A stretch of DNA of 64,000 nt from Xenorhabdus mauleonii (GTDB taxonomy: Bacteria; Pseudomonadota; Gammaproteobacteria; Enterobacterales; Enterobacteriaceae). The stretch's first letter is position 1, and the number at the start of each line of letters is the position of its first letter. Below the pieces are notes generated by a model. That model searched no databases. It was not told the DNA's origin and saw only the letters and a program-made list of their open reading frames with translations. Positions 1-10,305 of the stretch are shown in pieces. The position numbers and the translations under genes were made by a program. The stretch lies in the NCBI RefSeq assembly GCF_900113945.1, contig NZ_FORG01000003.1:62001-126000 (forward strand). The letters run 5' to 3'.

Positions 1-510
1 TTCAACGCCGTGTTCATGCCATGTTCCATTCGGCGTCAAGACGAAATCATTCTCTTCCAGTAACATTTTTTGCCCATCGACGATGGTGTAGGCTCCACGC
101 CCTTCCATGATAAAGCGCAGGGCGGAAGAAGAGTGGGCATGGGCTGATGCCGATTCACCGGGTTGCATGGTCTGGAGGCCGGAATAGAGCAATCCCACGG
201 CGGTGGACATTCCCTTTCCCCCTGAGTTGTTCAGATAAACTACTCGACGCCCTGCCTGCTCCGGTGTCACCAAGTCGGCAGATTTAATAACGTGCTCCCG
301 TAGATCGCTATAGCGCCAAAGTACGGGAACTGAGGCGGATTGCGGCTGCCAAGGCTCAATCTTATTGGCGATGGTCCAAAGTGCCCCTGTTTTGTATTTT
401 TCCAATTCCTGATAATAGGCCAGTAATTCAGGGGAATCGGATACATTGGCTCGACCGAGAATATCTTCCTTGTATAAGTCATGAGCCAGATATTTTTCTT
501 CTTGAGACAT
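1..510 (-). CDS. Gentisate 1,2-dioxygenase-family cupin (partial, N-terminal part)
   Basis: The gene runs off the left edge; about 170 N-terminal residues are visible. The start is the ATG at 510, preceded by GGAG at a normal distance. The visible cupin segment has the pattern HAHSSSALRF, then EGRGAY, then WHEHG, which is typical of the bicupin gentisate dioxygenase family (Fe(II) ring-cleaving enzymes of about 350 residues). The family opens para-dihydroxylated rings such as gentisate; relatives take 5-hydroxyanthranilate or 1-hydroxy-2-naphthoate, so the substrate is not settled. It is followed upstream by a fused aryl-CoA hydroxylase and a thioesterase on the same strand, which would supply a 5-hydroxylated aromatic acid. 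The family call is fairly sure and the substrate is inference. Confidence 0.8.
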   Translation of the reverse strand, partial: MSQEEKYLAHDLYKEDILGRANVSDSPELLAYYQELEKYKTGALWTIANKIEPWQPQSASVPVLWRYSDLREHVIKSADLVTPEQAGRRVVYLNNSGGKGMSTAVGLLYSGLQTMQPGESASAHAHSSSALRFIMEGRGAYTIVDGQKMLLEENDFVLTPNGTWHEHGVE

Positions 511-690
511 AAATATCTCCTGCGCTTTCATGTTGGAATGTCTGTCTGCCGTCTCTCAAATTGCCGCTTTGCTGGCGGCAACTTGAAATCCATCGGGGAC
601 AGAATTGGCTATAAATCTGAGTATAAAGTTGGGTATTAAAGATAATGCCGACATGCACGGATAACGTTGAAACCGTCGCTGCCTGAAAAT

Positions 691-3024
691 CTATTGGGCA
701 TGTTTCTGTGCAAGTTGGCGTTCCAGTTGCTCTTTGCCGTAGAGATAAGGTTCAGGCCACTGAATATGTGTCCAACCGTATCTGGCGCACTCACGCAATA
801 ACCAAGCCGCATCAGATAAAAATGGGCGTGACAAGGCACAGAGATCGGCACGGCCAGAAGCAATGATGCTGTTGATTTGGTCAGCATCTGTAATGGCACC
901 GACGGCAATAACAGGGACTCTGCCTTCATTGCGAATGCGATCCGCCATTGGGGTTTGGTACATGCGTCCGTAAATGGGTTGCTGTTTTGTGGAAACTTCA
1001 CCTGTAGAGCAATCGATGATATCCACCCCTGCCTCATGGAAATAGCGGCTGATAGCCACTGCTTCATCAACTGTGGTTCCCCCGTCAAGCCAGTCCGTGG
1101 CAGAGATCCGCACAGATATCGGCAAATCAGCGGGCCACACTTCACGTACCGCGTTAAAGACCGCCAGCGGAAAGCGCAGGCGATTTTCCAGTGAACCGCC
1201 ATATTCATCAGTACGCTGATTAGTCAGCGGCGAAATAAAGCTGGAGAGTAAGTAGCCGTGGGCAGCTTGAATTTCCAGCCAGTCAAAATCCGCCTCTATG
1301 GCACGCCGTGTTGCAGACACAAACTGATCAATAATTTCACCCATCTGTGCCTCGGTCATTGCCTCCGGCACTTGTGAAATTCCCGGGAGATAAGGCACTT
1401 CTGACGCGGAAATCAAAGGCCAGTTGCCTTCGGCCAGCGGATGATCCGACTGCTCCCATCCCCGCTGGGTTGATCCCCGGCTTCCTGCGTGCCCCAGTTG
1501 AATGCCTATCCGGGCATGAGTGTGCTGATGGACAAAATCAGTAATTGCCTTCCACGCCTGCACTTGTTTGTCATTCCACAAACCCGTGCAAGCTGGCGTA
1601 ACACGCGCCTGTGGTGAAATTGCCGTCATTTCGGCAATGACCAACCCCGCTCCGCCCTGTGCCCTGCTGCCCAGATAAACTTGATGGAACAGCCCGGGAA
1701 CGCCATCTTCTGCGCTATACAGAAGTGTCGGAGACACAACGACGCGATTTTTTAAAACAACGTTCCGTACCTTATAAGGTGTCAGCAAAGGCGGAACGAA
1801 TTCAGAAGAATCACCGGCCTGTTGAGTAAACCAATCCTCATAATTTTTCAGCCATGTTTTATCCCTCAGCCGCAGGTTTTCATGCGAGATGCGCTGCGAG
1901 CGCGTCAGCAGCGAATAGGCAAATTGCTCCGGTGAAAAGTTTTCATAGCGCATCACGTTTTCAAACCATTCCGTTGAATTACGCGCGGCATTCTGGATTT
2001 TCAGCACTTCAATGCTGCGCACGGCTTGATAGTGGGTTAAACCCGCCTGTAGATCCCCTTGATGAACCTTCAGGCTGTTGGCGAGTTCAATGGCATCTTC
2101 CAATGCCAGTTTTGTGCCGGAGCCAATGGAAAAATGGGCGGTATGGGCGGCATCTCCCATTAACACAATAGGAAGCGGCTTGCTGTTTTCTGTCTCTGGC
2201 TTGAGCCAATGCACCCAATTAGCGCAGATTACCCGGGGAAAACGGATCCAGATTGCAGCACCGCGCAGATGGGTAGCATTAGAGATAAGGGGGTGCCCAT
2301 CCAGCCATGACGCAAACAGCTTTTCACAGTAAGCAATTCCCTCTTCCTGTGACATGTTGTCGATCCCCGCCGCCAGCCAGGTTTCTTCTGTGGTTTCGAC
2401 AATAAACGTCGATAGCCCTTCCTGAAATTGGTAGGCATGAACCTGAAACCAGCCATGTTCGGTTTCTACAAACAGAAAGGTAAAAGCATCGAATACCTTG
2501 CGGGTGCCCAACCAGACAAAACGGCAATGGCGTTGGTCGATATCAGGCTTAAATGCGTCGGCATGGCGGGTACGGATCTGGCTGTTGATCCCGTCGGAAG
2601 CAATCAGTAAATCTGCATGATATTGGCGGGCAATTTCTTTCTCGTCATCAACTTGGGTTTCGAATACCAACTCCACCCCAACCTCCTGACAGCGATCTTG
2701 CAGAATATTCAGTAATTTTTTGCGGCCAATTCCGATAAATCCGTGACCGCCACTGCGATTGACCGTGCCCCTGAAATGGATGTCGATATCATCCCAATGA
2801 CTGAATTCCTCTCCAATTGTTCGGGCCGATACGGGATCTGCCGCGTTCAGGTTTTCCAGCGTAGCATCCGAAAACACCACGCCCCAACCAAATGTGTCAT
2901 ACGGACGATTTCGCTCAATCACGACAACGCGGTTGTCAGGATTTTGCAATTTCATCAACAGGCCGAAATACAAACCAGCCGGCCCGCCGCCAACACACAC
3001 TATATTCATACTTTTTGGGTTCAT
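691..3024 (-). CDS. Fused aryl-CoA FAD monooxygenase / old-yellow-enzyme reductase (salicylyl-CoA 5-hydroxylase or 2-aminobenzoyl-CoA monooxygenase/reductase type)
   Basis: A 777-residue two-domain enzyme. Residues 1-385 form a PHBH-like FAD monooxygenase, with the dinucleotide motif [11 protein letters not shown] near residue 12 and the second FAD motif GDAAHTAHF near residue 290. Residues 410-770 form an old-yellow-enzyme flavin reductase, with QLGHAGSRG and then [20 protein letters not shown]. This fusion is known for 2-aminobenzoyl-CoA monooxygenase/reductase and for salicylyl-CoA 5-hydroxylase; both act on a CoA thioester and oxygenate C5. The ATG at 3024 has AGAGGAAG as ribosome site. 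The neighbours are a cupin dioxygenase downstream and a thioesterase upstream, so a route aryl-CoA, 5-hydroxyaryl-CoA, free acid, ring cleavage is plausible. The isatin-hydrolase cluster nearby favours an aminobenzoyl-CoA substrate, but that is inference. No aryl-CoA ligase is visible here. Confidence 0.85.
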   Translation of the reverse strand: MNPKSMNIVCVGGGPAGLYFGLLMKLQNPDNRVVVIERNRPYDTFGWGVVFSDATLENLNAADPVSARTIGEEFSHWDDIDIHFRGTVNRSGGHGFIGIGRKKLLNILQDRCQEVGVELVFETQVDDEKEIARQYHADLLIASDGINSQIRTRHADAFKPDIDQRHCRFVWLGTRKVFDAFTFLFVETEHGWFQVHAYQFQEGLSTFIVETTEETWLAAGIDNMSQEEGIAYCEKLFASWLDGHPLISNATHLRGAAIWIRFPRVICANWVHWLKPETENSKPLPIVLMGDAAHTAHFSIGSGTKLALEDAIELANSLKVHQGDLQAGLTHYQAVRSIEVLKIQNAARNSTEWFENVMRYENFSPEQFAYSLLTRSQRISHENLRLRDKTWLKNYEDWFTQQAGDSSEFVPPLLTPYKVRNVVLKNRVVVSPTLLYSAEDGVPGLFHQVYLGSRAQGGAGLVIAEMTAISPQARVTPACTGLWNDKQVQAWKAITDFVHQHTHARIGIQLGHAGSRGSTQRGWEQSDHPLAEGNWPLISASEVPYLPGISQVPEAMTEAQMGEIIDQFVSATRRAIEADFDWLEIQAAHGYLLSSFISPLTNQRTDEYGGSLENRLRFPLAVFNAVREVWPADLPISVRISATDWLDGGTTVDEAVAISRYFHEAGVDIIDCSTGEVSTKQQPIYGRMYQTPMADRIRNEGRVPVIAVGAITDADQINSIIASGRADLCALSRPFLSDAAWLLRECARYGWTHIQWPEPYLYGKEQLERQLAQKHAQ

Positions 3025-3129
3025 ACTTCCTCTCCTGTCACACCGAGTCTGGCACCTGATAGTGCGATTGGAATTTAAATCAATGAAGATGCGGATTGCC
3101 CAAGTGCCATCGCGAAGGCATCTGTTTTG

Positions 3130-3552
3130 TCAGGGCATTTGTCTTGTTAACGCATAATAAAGCTCGTCAGGAATAGGTATTGCCCGATGGGTATCCAATG
3201 AAGTGGTCACATAAGTCTGCATTACCCTCATCCTTAACTCCCCGTTCTTGCTGATGCAGCGCTGGAGTAATTTCAAAGATTTCCTGCCAACCTGTTCAAC
3301 CGCCAATTCAAGATTGACTTCATCCCCCATCCTGCTGATGGCTTTAAACTCAGCCTCCAGATGCACTGTCGGCAACCCGAAACGGTGTTTGGAGATGTAA
3401 TTGGCATATCCCATTGAGGTCAATTCATCGAACCACGTTTCCAACAGGTTGTTGAACATCACGAAATATTGTGGGTAGAAAACAATCCCCGCGGGATCAC
3501 ATTCAGAAAATCGAATCTTATGAGGTAAGGCAAATTTAAGCAGGTTCACCAC
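3130..3552 (-). CDS. 4-hydroxybenzoyl-CoA thioesterase-family hotdog protein
   Basis: A 140-residue single hotdog domain, the usual length for 4HBT/YbgC-type acyl-CoA thioesterases. The N-terminal motif RFSECDPAGIVFYPQYF carries the catalytic Asp of the 4HBT family. The chosen start is GTG at 3552, five bases after GGGAG; a second GTG follows directly. It lies between the aryl-CoA hydroxylase and iorB on the same strand, so hydrolysis of the hydroxylated aryl-CoA to the free acid before ring cleavage is the likely role. That substrate is inferred from position only; a general housekeeping acyl-CoA thioesterase cannot be ruled out. Confidence 0.82.
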   Translation of the reverse strand: MVNLLKFALPHKIRFSECDPAGIVFYPQYFVMFNNLLETWFDELTSMGYANYISKHRFGLPTVHLEAEFKAISRMGDEVNLELAVEQVGRKSLKLLQRCISKNGELRMRVMQTYVTTSLDTHRAIPIPDELYYALTRQMP

Positions 3553-3688
3553 AAACGCTCCCTAATTCAGCTTCATTGATATACCGCCCCTGTCACGAGT
3601 CAGTTAGTCAATATGTTGTTTGTTTAGCATGTTGTTTATTCAATACGTTTGTTGCTCAAAGCACGGGCTATTCAATCTGGCCGGCCCG

Positions 3689-5332
3689 TCAATACAATGA
3701 GAGATGCCGCTGGCATGCGCGCAGTTGATCACCATGTTCATCAGCCAAAGCCGCTTCCCTGAGCAATCGCAAACTGGTTGGGGACAGGTGAGGCAAATGG
3801 CGATCAATAATTTGCATCAAGGTTTGGAAGTTATTCATCCCACGGGTATAGGTATCCCCATATCCCTTGATCAAACGCTGGCAGTGAACAATTTCCAGCG
3901 CCAACGCCGGCTCATGTGCTGCTGTCGTTCCAATTCGCTGCAACCACTTTTCAATTCGCTCCGTTTCCTGCTGAAAGCGTAAAGTATGCCGGCGCATCCG
4001 ACGCCAGCTCGCCAACGTATACAGCAGCAGATAACCGCCAATCGAACTTGTGGTGATCACGTGCCCACGACTTAGCCATTTTTCCAATATTCGCTTAACG
4101 AAATGAGAATCAGACAACCAGCGGGCAACACTGACTGGCAAGGTGTCACAGATTTCCTCGATTCTGGGATGCAGGAATTCCTTGATCTCAATAAGTTGAT
4201 CACTTCCGGCCGCCACATCTCTGCTTATCCGCTCAAATCGGCTGGCGCGGATTTTCAGATCTGCCACTCGGATGGTGTCTTCATATGCCATCCACAGCGC
4301 CAAGTGGCGGGCAGTTTCACAGAGTAATTTTTTACTGCGACTGTGGTTATGATCCGGCTTTCCAGCCCTGCCTATCAGCGCTTGCAATCGCTCAAGGTAC
4401 AATCGGGCATACGCCGGATCTTGGTAATCAATTAAACGTCTGATCCCTTTTTGAGCAATATCGTGAAGGTAAGGTGGCATCTGCTGCTGGATATGCTGCA
4501 ATAGGCTTTTTACCTCGTGCTGATCCGTCGGGCCATCATGGGACAGGCCACGATCACTGTGCCCATGATGAGGATCCGGTGTATTTTCCTGAATATCGCC
4601 ATCAGTATTGGGGGTGTGAAATGCAGAAGTTGAAGCCGCAATACCATCTTCTGACTGCACTCGCCCCAGCCCCAAACCAAAAGCAGTCAAACTGGGTTTT
4701 ATCCCTACACCACCTTTGATAATAGTTTCTTCAAACTGGGTACGATTGAATGGCAGGATGCCGATACCACAAAGCGCCCCGAACAGCACGGCACTGATCA
4801 CACTGCCACTTTTTTCCGCCACTGACGCCATATCAAAATGGACAAAGTGTCGGGCAGCCTGACGGCACTGCTGGATCAACACATTGCTATCCACGCGCCC
4901 GTCTCCCATCGCCGATTTTTCTTTCATGGAGAATACGCGATGAGTTGAAGTGATCAGCGTGGTGCGATCGGGTGTAACAAGGCCACGCTGAACCGCACGA
5001 CCGGCTTCCATCAATTCAGAAGCCAGCACAATATCCACGTCACCGGCAGTCGGCATCAAAGCCAGTACAGGCACAGCTGTCTCCGGATTATCTGCACCGG
5101 GAAATAATTCAACGTAATAAACGGTTGCCCCCGTTCTTTGCGCAACACCGGGCACAGAGGTCGTTTGGGCAAAATAGCCATGCGCTTCAGCTAAATTGAC
5201 AATCCAGTCAGCCAGCACGCCGCCGCCTTCTCCCCCCATCGCCAAAATAGCAATTTTGATCAGCTGCATTTGCGATTGCATGAGCGTCTGTTTCGTCGGT
5301 TGAACGCCCTGTATTTCATTGGGTGATTTCAT
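3689..5332 (-). CDS. iorB: Indolepyruvate-type 2-oxoacid:ferredoxin oxidoreductase, beta subunit with C-terminal extension
   Basis: A 547-residue protein whose first 200 residues match the pyruvate/ketoisovalerate oxidoreductase gamma-type domain (MGGEGGGVLADWIVNLAE near the start). A long extension follows (DUF6537-like by position and character), as in proteobacterial IorB rather than the short archaeal form. A His/Asp-rich linker lies near residues 255-275 (DPHHGHSD). The start is taken as ATG 5332, nine bases after GGGAG; a TTG at 5341 is possible. Only 14 bases separate it from iorA, so both are surely co-transcribed. With IorA it would decarboxylate an aryl 2-oxoacid to an aryl-CoA using ferredoxin. 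Arylpyruvates are the classical substrates; isatinate is an attractive alternative given the nearby isatin hydrolase. Confidence 0.85.
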   Translation of the reverse strand: MKSPNEIQGVQPTKQTLMQSQMQLIKIAILAMGGEGGGVLADWIVNLAEAHGYFAQTTSVPGVAQRTGATVYYVELFPGADNPETAVPVLALMPTAGDVDIVLASELMEAGRAVQRGLVTPDRTTLITSTHRVFSMKEKSAMGDGRVDSNVLIQQCRQAARHFVHFDMASVAEKSGSVISAVLFGALCGIGILPFNRTQFEETIIKGGVGIKPSLTAFGLGLGRVQSEDGIAASTSAFHTPNTDGDIQENTPDPHHGHSDRGLSHDGPTDQHEVKSLLQHIQQQMPPYLHDIAQKGIRRLIDYQDPAYARLYLERLQALIGRAGKPDHNHSRSKKLLCETARHLALWMAYEDTIRVADLKIRASRFERISRDVAAGSDQLIEIKEFLHPRIEEICDTLPVSVARWLSDSHFVKRILEKWLSRGHVITTSSIGGYLLLYTLASWRRMRRHTLRFQQETERIEKWLQRIGTTAAHEPALALEIVHCQRLIKGYGDTYTRGMNNFQTLMQIIDRHLPHLSPTSLRLLREAALADEHGDQLRACQRHLSLY

Positions 5333-5346
5333 TAAGAGCAACTCCC

Positions 5347-7533
5347 TTAAAAATCATACCGTGCGCGGCGTTTAGCATCATGGCGCTGCAAATAACCGAT
5401 CACTTTTTTGCGTACACGATGCATGATCCGCTCCCAGCGAGTCGGATTGGCAATAATTCTCGTCTTGAAAAAAGAGGGGCACAGCACTGCGGCATGGGAA
5501 ACTTCTCCGCATAACCCACAGCCCACACAGCTATTCAATACGGTGGCAATCGGATCTGTACGCAACGGATCCGGATTGGGCTTGATTGACAACGAAGGGC
5601 AGCCGGATAAACGAATACAAGAGTGATCTCCCGTACACGTATCAGGATCAATGCCAAAACGCTCACGGACGATCCTTTTCCCCGCTGCAATCGCTTTATG
5701 GTTCTGCCTCTTTTCACGACGTTGCTTGTTCAACATGCACTCGCTCTGGGCGATCACGATTTTTGGTCCTTTTTCGCGGCTCGTCAGAGCTTCTCGCAAG
5801 GTCTGGATCATCGTTTTCAGATCATAGGTACGCCTGACTGTCCGCACCCATTTCACGCCAACGCCTTTTACCGCTTTCTCGATGGCATGACCTGTGCTGC
5901 GGCTCCGGTTCAGAGCGCTGGAGGATGGGATATCCTGCCCTCCTGTCGCTGAGGTGTAGCTGTTGTCGACGATAATCGTCAGATTATCGCTGCGATTAAA
6001 AACGCTATTGGCAACGCCGCTTGTCAGCCCGTTGTGCCAAAATCCACCGTCTCCCATGACGGAAACCGCCCGCTTGTTCGAGTTTGGCGTATTCAGCGCC
6101 GCCGAGCCGGCAGCCCCCAGCCCATATCCCATCGTGGTATTGCCAAAATTGAATGGCGGCAGAATGGCAAACAGGTGGCAGCCAATGTCAGCACTGACAT
6201 GGTGCGGCCCCAATTCCCGCTCAATCAATTTCATGGCCGTAAAGATCGGCCGTTCCGGACATCCCGTACAAAACCCGGGGGGGCGGGTATGAACCGCGTT
6301 CAACAGAGAATCTTCCGGTACAGCATTGGCGCGCAGCTCCCCGACAGGCAAGGTGACCGCGGGAATGCGTACCTGACAAGCGGCTGCCGTGACCTCAGCT
6401 TTAATCTTGTCGTAACGTTCAAGGAACGCCCGCAGCCCCGCCAGCACTGTGGCCGTGTTGTATTCGCCCGCCATTGGCAGCAGATCTTTGCCGTGTAAAC
6501 GGGTAGTAATGCCACGTTGGTGCAGGATATTGGCAACATTCTGCTCGACAAAATTAGGCTGGCCTTCTTCCAATACTAAAATGGCCTGCTTGCCATGACA
6601 GAAGCATTCAAACTCTTCGTCGATCAGCGGATAAGCCACATTCATCACATACAGTGGGATCTGGCTATTGCCGAAAACATCGGCCAACCCAAGCAAATTC
6701 AAGGCCCGGATGACGGTGTTGTAGCATCCGCCTTGCAGCGCAAGACCGACATCATCCGCCCGTTCAGAAAAAAATTCATTCAAACTATGCTGCCGGATAA
6801 AGTGCACAGCAGCAGGCCAGCGTTGCTCAATTTTCTCTTTCTCATGCAGAAAGCTGGCGGGAGGCAGAACAATCCGGTTCAGATCGCGCACCGGATGTTC
6901 CAGCGCATCTTTGATAAAAAACGACGGGGCGCGGTTCTGCGCACAGACAAATCGGCCATGTACATGGCAGGCACGAATGCGCATCTGCAACATAACCGGC
7001 GTATGGCTGGCTTCCGACAGCTCAAATCCCATTTTCACTGCCTGAACAATTGAAGGTAAATTGGGACGCGGATCGAGCAGCCAAATCTGGGATTTCATCG
7101 CAAAAGCATGGCTGCGTTCCTGCATGATAGAAGAACCTTCGCCATAATCTTCTCCGACGATAATCAACGCGCCGCCAAGCACGCCCCCCGAAGCGAGGTT
7201 TGCCAGCGCATCTGAGGCAACGTTGGTGCCAACCGTGGCCTTGAAGGTGACGGCACCACGCAAGGGATAATTCACGGATGCGGCGAGTGTTGCAGCAGCA
7301 GTCGCTTCACTGGCACTGTTTTCAAAACGGACACCATATTCGGACAGGATATCTTGCGCATCAGCCAGTACATCTATCAAATGTGAAATCGGGGCGCCCT
7401 GATAACCGGCCACATACGCAACCCCTGACTCCAGCAGTGCTTTTGTCACGGCAAGTATGCCTTCACCACTGAAAACATCGCCCTGACCCAGACGCAATTT
7501 TTTGACTTCTTCTACAAATGATCGCTCTGCCAT
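5347..7533 (-). CDS. iorA: Indolepyruvate-type 2-oxoacid:ferredoxin oxidoreductase, alpha subunit
   Basis: About 728 residues. The order is an N-terminal pyrimidine-binding oxidoreductase domain (YQGAPISHLIDVLADA), a middle domain, a TPP-binding domain (GFCTGCPERPIF, DIGCHLF, SVMGDGGFWHNG), and a C-terminal ferredoxin-like part with two cysteine groups (CTGDHSCIRLSGC and CVGCGLCG ending CP) for Fe-S clusters. I chose ATG 7533 because GAGGTGA lies just upstream; in-frame starts at 7560 and 7566 are also possible. The pair with IorB converts aryl 2-oxoacids plus CoA to aryl-acyl-CoA, CO2 and reduced ferredoxin in the cytoplasm. It heads the minus-strand aromatic operon; a perfect 18-base palindrome sits about 145 bases upstream. 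Confidence 0.88.
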   Translation of the reverse strand: MAERSFVEEVKKLRLGQGDVFSGEGILAVTKALLESGVAYVAGYQGAPISHLIDVLADAQDILSEYGVRFENSASEATAAATLAASVNYPLRGAVTFKATVGTNVASDALANLASGGVLGGALIIVGEDYGEGSSIMQERSHAFAMKSQIWLLDPRPNLPSIVQAVKMGFELSEASHTPVMLQMRIRACHVHGRFVCAQNRAPSFFIKDALEHPVRDLNRIVLPPASFLHEKEKIEQRWPAAVHFIRQHSLNEFFSERADDVGLALQGGCYNTVIRALNLLGLADVFGNSQIPLYVMNVAYPLIDEEFECFCHGKQAILVLEEGQPNFVEQNVANILHQRGITTRLHGKDLLPMAGEYNTATVLAGLRAFLERYDKIKAEVTAAACQVRIPAVTLPVGELRANAVPEDSLLNAVHTRPPGFCTGCPERPIFTAMKLIERELGPHHVSADIGCHLFAILPPFNFGNTTMGYGLGAAGSAALNTPNSNKRAVSVMGDGGFWHNGLTSGVANSVFNRSDNLTIIVDNSYTSATGGQDIPSSSALNRSRSTGHAIEKAVKGVGVKWVRTVRRTYDLKTMIQTLREALTSREKGPKIVIAQSECMLNKQRREKRQNHKAIAAGKRIVRERFGIDPDTCTGDHSCIRLSGCPSLSIKPNPDPLRTDPIATVLNSCVGCGLCGEVSHAAVLCPSFFKTRIIANPTRWERIMHRVRKKVIGYLQRHDAKRRARYDF

Positions 7534-7677
7534 GCTCACCTCGTGGTATCCGTTAATCATATTCACCTGTATTCGCTTCAGGCTTTTTAATTATTTTTTG
7601 CCTGCCAGTAATTCACCTTTAATTAGGTTTTTATATCATTCAGCGTTTATGTAATTCAGATAAGGATTAACGGTCAA

Positions 7678-7695
7678 TGCATGATTTGTCATGCA
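7678..7695. promoter_or_regulatory. Perfect palindrome upstream of iorA, candidate operator
   Basis: TGCATGA, spacer TTTG, TCATGCA: seven-base arms with a four-base centre. It lies in the 555-base gap between iorA and the divergent lipase gene, which otherwise shows only AT-rich sequence and several further GCATG words (7720s). Its symmetry and position suggest a dimeric regulator of the aromatic operon; I cannot name the regulator. Confidence 0.45.
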
Positions 7696-8088
7696 GTTGT
7701 TATTTATGCAGTGTTTGGATAAAGCATGCAGCAAGCGGATAAATAATGAGGAAAAACAGAGGGAGATAGGATTATTCGGAATAGATATCGATTCTTAAGC
7801 CATGGCTCTCCAATTTAAACACAAAAACATTTCATTAACATCGACGCAATTACCTCACTGTTCAAAATACAGGCTCAATATCACACTTTTTTCATTAAAT
7901 TCAATTCGAAATGGAAGAACCACAATAAGCAACCATACTTACATGAAGCCATTTTGTTACCAAATGGTTAATTAAAAATATCCGTTAATTAAATGCATCA
8001 GCAAATCCATTGAGAGGCATCATCTATATTTTTCCCTTAATAAGCGATGTGCTGATAATTAAAAAAAGATCCTTAAGGAGAATGCTAA

Positions 8089-10263
8089 ATGAAAAAGGCA
8101 TTTTTATTTACACCTGTGCTGCTGGCTATTTCAATCAGTTCCTTTTCCCATGCTTTTACCAATATAAATCCATGTATCATTGGGGATAGCTTAAGTGATA
8201 CAGGAAATGTCAAAAACTTAAAGGGAGGTACACTCCAGGCGCGTTACACCACGGATGGGGACACATCAAGGCTTTGGCATGAATCAGATAACGGCCACAG
8301 GTCAACACCCTCCAAATTAGGTGGCACCAACTATGCCGTAGGCGGCGCAACCGCAATCGGAAAATTTAACCTCACCAACCCCAACAACACGACAGCAAAT
8401 CAACTGATAAATTGTCTGAAAAATAGAACCAACCCAAACGGAATTTATGCTCATTACGTAGGCGGAAATGATATCAAAGCCGCATTGGTGATGAATCAGG
8501 AAAAACTGTTTAACCTCAAAAACCCCTCCGACTTTAATCCCGATGCGCTGATAAAAGAAAGTGCGGACGCTGCCGCAGCACAAATCAACACATTGGTGAA
8601 AAACGGCGCATCGTTAGTTATTGCCCCTAACATTCCTAATGTGGGTGCAACGCCAATATTGTTGGATATGGTATTGGCAGAAGGCATAAAAATGAAAGTC
8701 AAAAAAATAGTCGATACTGAACTAGATAAAATGAACGGGTTTATACGCGGGTTTGCCGAAGGCAAAATCAACAAAGCTATCCAAAATGAAATGCCAAAAC
8801 AAATAGAAAATATTTTGGGCGAAATACATTTAAAAATTAATGAAAATCCCGACCTGGTTAATGAATATGCCCGTCAAGTAGCACTCCAAAAGTTATTTGA
8901 GAGACTCGGTCAACAGGCTGAAGAAAAAGTTAAAGACATGGCGAGACAATACGAAACAGATCTTTCGATGGCTGGAATAGATCTGAAAGATATAAAACTA
9001 GACCCCAAACAAATTGAAAATGAGCTTAGCCAAGGCTATGCCAAATTCGCTGCTGCGGCGACAGCCTTGACTGAAGCTTATAACAAACGAGTGGATGACA
9101 ATATCAACGGGAATATCTTACGTGTTGATTTTGATGGCCTGCTGCGTGAGGCTATGGCTAACCCATTGATTTATGGCTTCGGCAATAACCTCGGTTATGC
9201 TTGTGGCGCGGGGGTTGCTGCCAATCAATGTTCTTCCAAATCGAACGGCACTGGAAAGCTCGGCCCTAAAGATTTTGATGGCAGCAAAGAATTTATTTTC
9301 TCTGATGGTTTCCATCCATCGCCGTTGGCACACAAGATCATGGGCCAATCTCTTAAATCCACCTACATCGCGCCAACACAGGTCATGACCTTGAATCAGG
9401 TCAATCGCTTGGCCGTCAATAACACCCGTCATTCCCTTGATGCTCATTTACAACAACTGCGCAAAGGCGGTAATGAACAAGGGAAAATTGGCGTCTTCGG
9501 TGCCTATACCGGCAACCGTCATAACTCCTTTACGCTGGGTGGCGATTATCAATTGGCCGAAAACTTTTTGTTGGGCGCGTTGTACTCCAATGACGAATTC
9601 GATCGCTCGCCTACTTCCGATTTCAACTATGATGGAATGGCTCATGTGGTAACAGGTTATGCTTTATGGAATGTCTTTGACAATGCATGGTTGAACGCCG
9701 ATCTCCATTACGCACGTATGAAATATGATGATCTGACCCGCAGCATCCAGCTGGGTATGGCGACCCGCAGAGAAACAGGCGCAACCAACGGTAACCAGTG
9801 GGGCGGCCGTCTTTCCGCCGGTTGGGATATTCCTGTGACCAATGCCATCAGCACCAGCCCAATTTTCCAGTTCGCTTGGGATAAAGGGGATATAGATGGC
9901 TACCGGGAATCCACCCAAAACAGTACTTCCATGCGCTTCGGTGACCAGAATTACACGTCTAAAGTCGCTACATTAGGCTTGCGTGTCGATACTCAATTAG
10001 GCCGTTTCAATCCTTATGCCTCTATCACGTTTAATCACCAATTCGGGGATAACCGCTACTCGCTGCGCAGTGCCATTAAATCCACCAGAACGTCCTTTGT
10101 GACGGAGAGTGACCAACAGAAAAGAAACTGGCGCGAATATACAATAGGCGCAAACGCTAATCTGGTCGGTAATGTGCGTGGTTTTGCTTCCGCCACCCGT
10201 AATGAAGGCCGTTCGCAAGACCCTAAATATCATTTCACTCTGGGTATCAATGCCAGTTTCTAA
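8089..10263 (+). CDS. Autotransporter GDSL (SGNH) esterase/lipase
   Basis: A 724-residue type Va autotransporter. Residues 1-22 are a signal peptide. The passenger holds the SGNH blocks: IGDSLSDTGN with nucleophile Ser34, GGTNYAVGG near 85, GGND near 126, and DGFHPSPLAH with Asp406 and His409. A charged, helix-rich stretch (about residues 200-340) separates blocks III and V. Residues about 450-724 form the beta-barrel, ending in a terminal Phe (GINASF) as expected for BAM recognition. Relatives are EstA of Pseudomonas and ApeE of Salmonella, surface-anchored esterases cleaving short- to medium-chain fatty esters. AAGGAG lies before the ATG. It is monocistronic, with a strong hairpin after the stop. 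Confidence 0.93.
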   Translation: MKKAFLFTPVLLAISISSFSHAFTNINPCIIGDSLSDTGNVKNLKGGTLQARYTTDGDTSRLWHESDNGHRSTPSKLGGTNYAVGGATAIGKFNLTNPNNTTANQLINCLKNRTNPNGIYAHYVGGNDIKAALVMNQEKLFNLKNPSDFNPDALIKESADAAAAQINTLVKNGASLVIAPNIPNVGATPILLDMVLAEGIKMKVKKIVDTELDKMNGFIRGFAEGKINKAIQNEMPKQIENILGEIHLKINENPDLVNEYARQVALQKLFERLGQQAEEKVKDMARQYETDLSMAGIDLKDIKLDPKQIENELSQGYAKFAAAATALTEAYNKRVDDNINGNILRVDFDGLLREAMANPLIYGFGNNLGYACGAGVAANQCSSKSNGTGKLGPKDFDGSKEFIFSDGFHPSPLAHKIMGQSLKSTYIAPTQVMTLNQVNRLAVNNTRHSLDAHLQQLRKGGNEQGKIGVFGAYTGNRHNSFTLGGDYQLAENFLLGALYSNDEFDRSPTSDFNYDGMAHVVTGYALWNVFDNAWLNADLHYARMKYDDLTRSIQLGMATRRETGATNGNQWGGRLSAGWDIPVTNAISTSPIFQFAWDKGDIDGYRESTQNSTSMRFGDQNYTSKVATLGLRVDTQLGRFNPYASITFNHQFGDNRYSLRSAIKSTRTSFVTESDQQKRNWREYTIGANANLVGNVRGFASATRNEGRSQDPKYHFTLGINASF

Positions 10264-10305
10264 ATATGTAACGGTTAGTACGAAAAAATACAGTTTACTA
10301 CTAAA

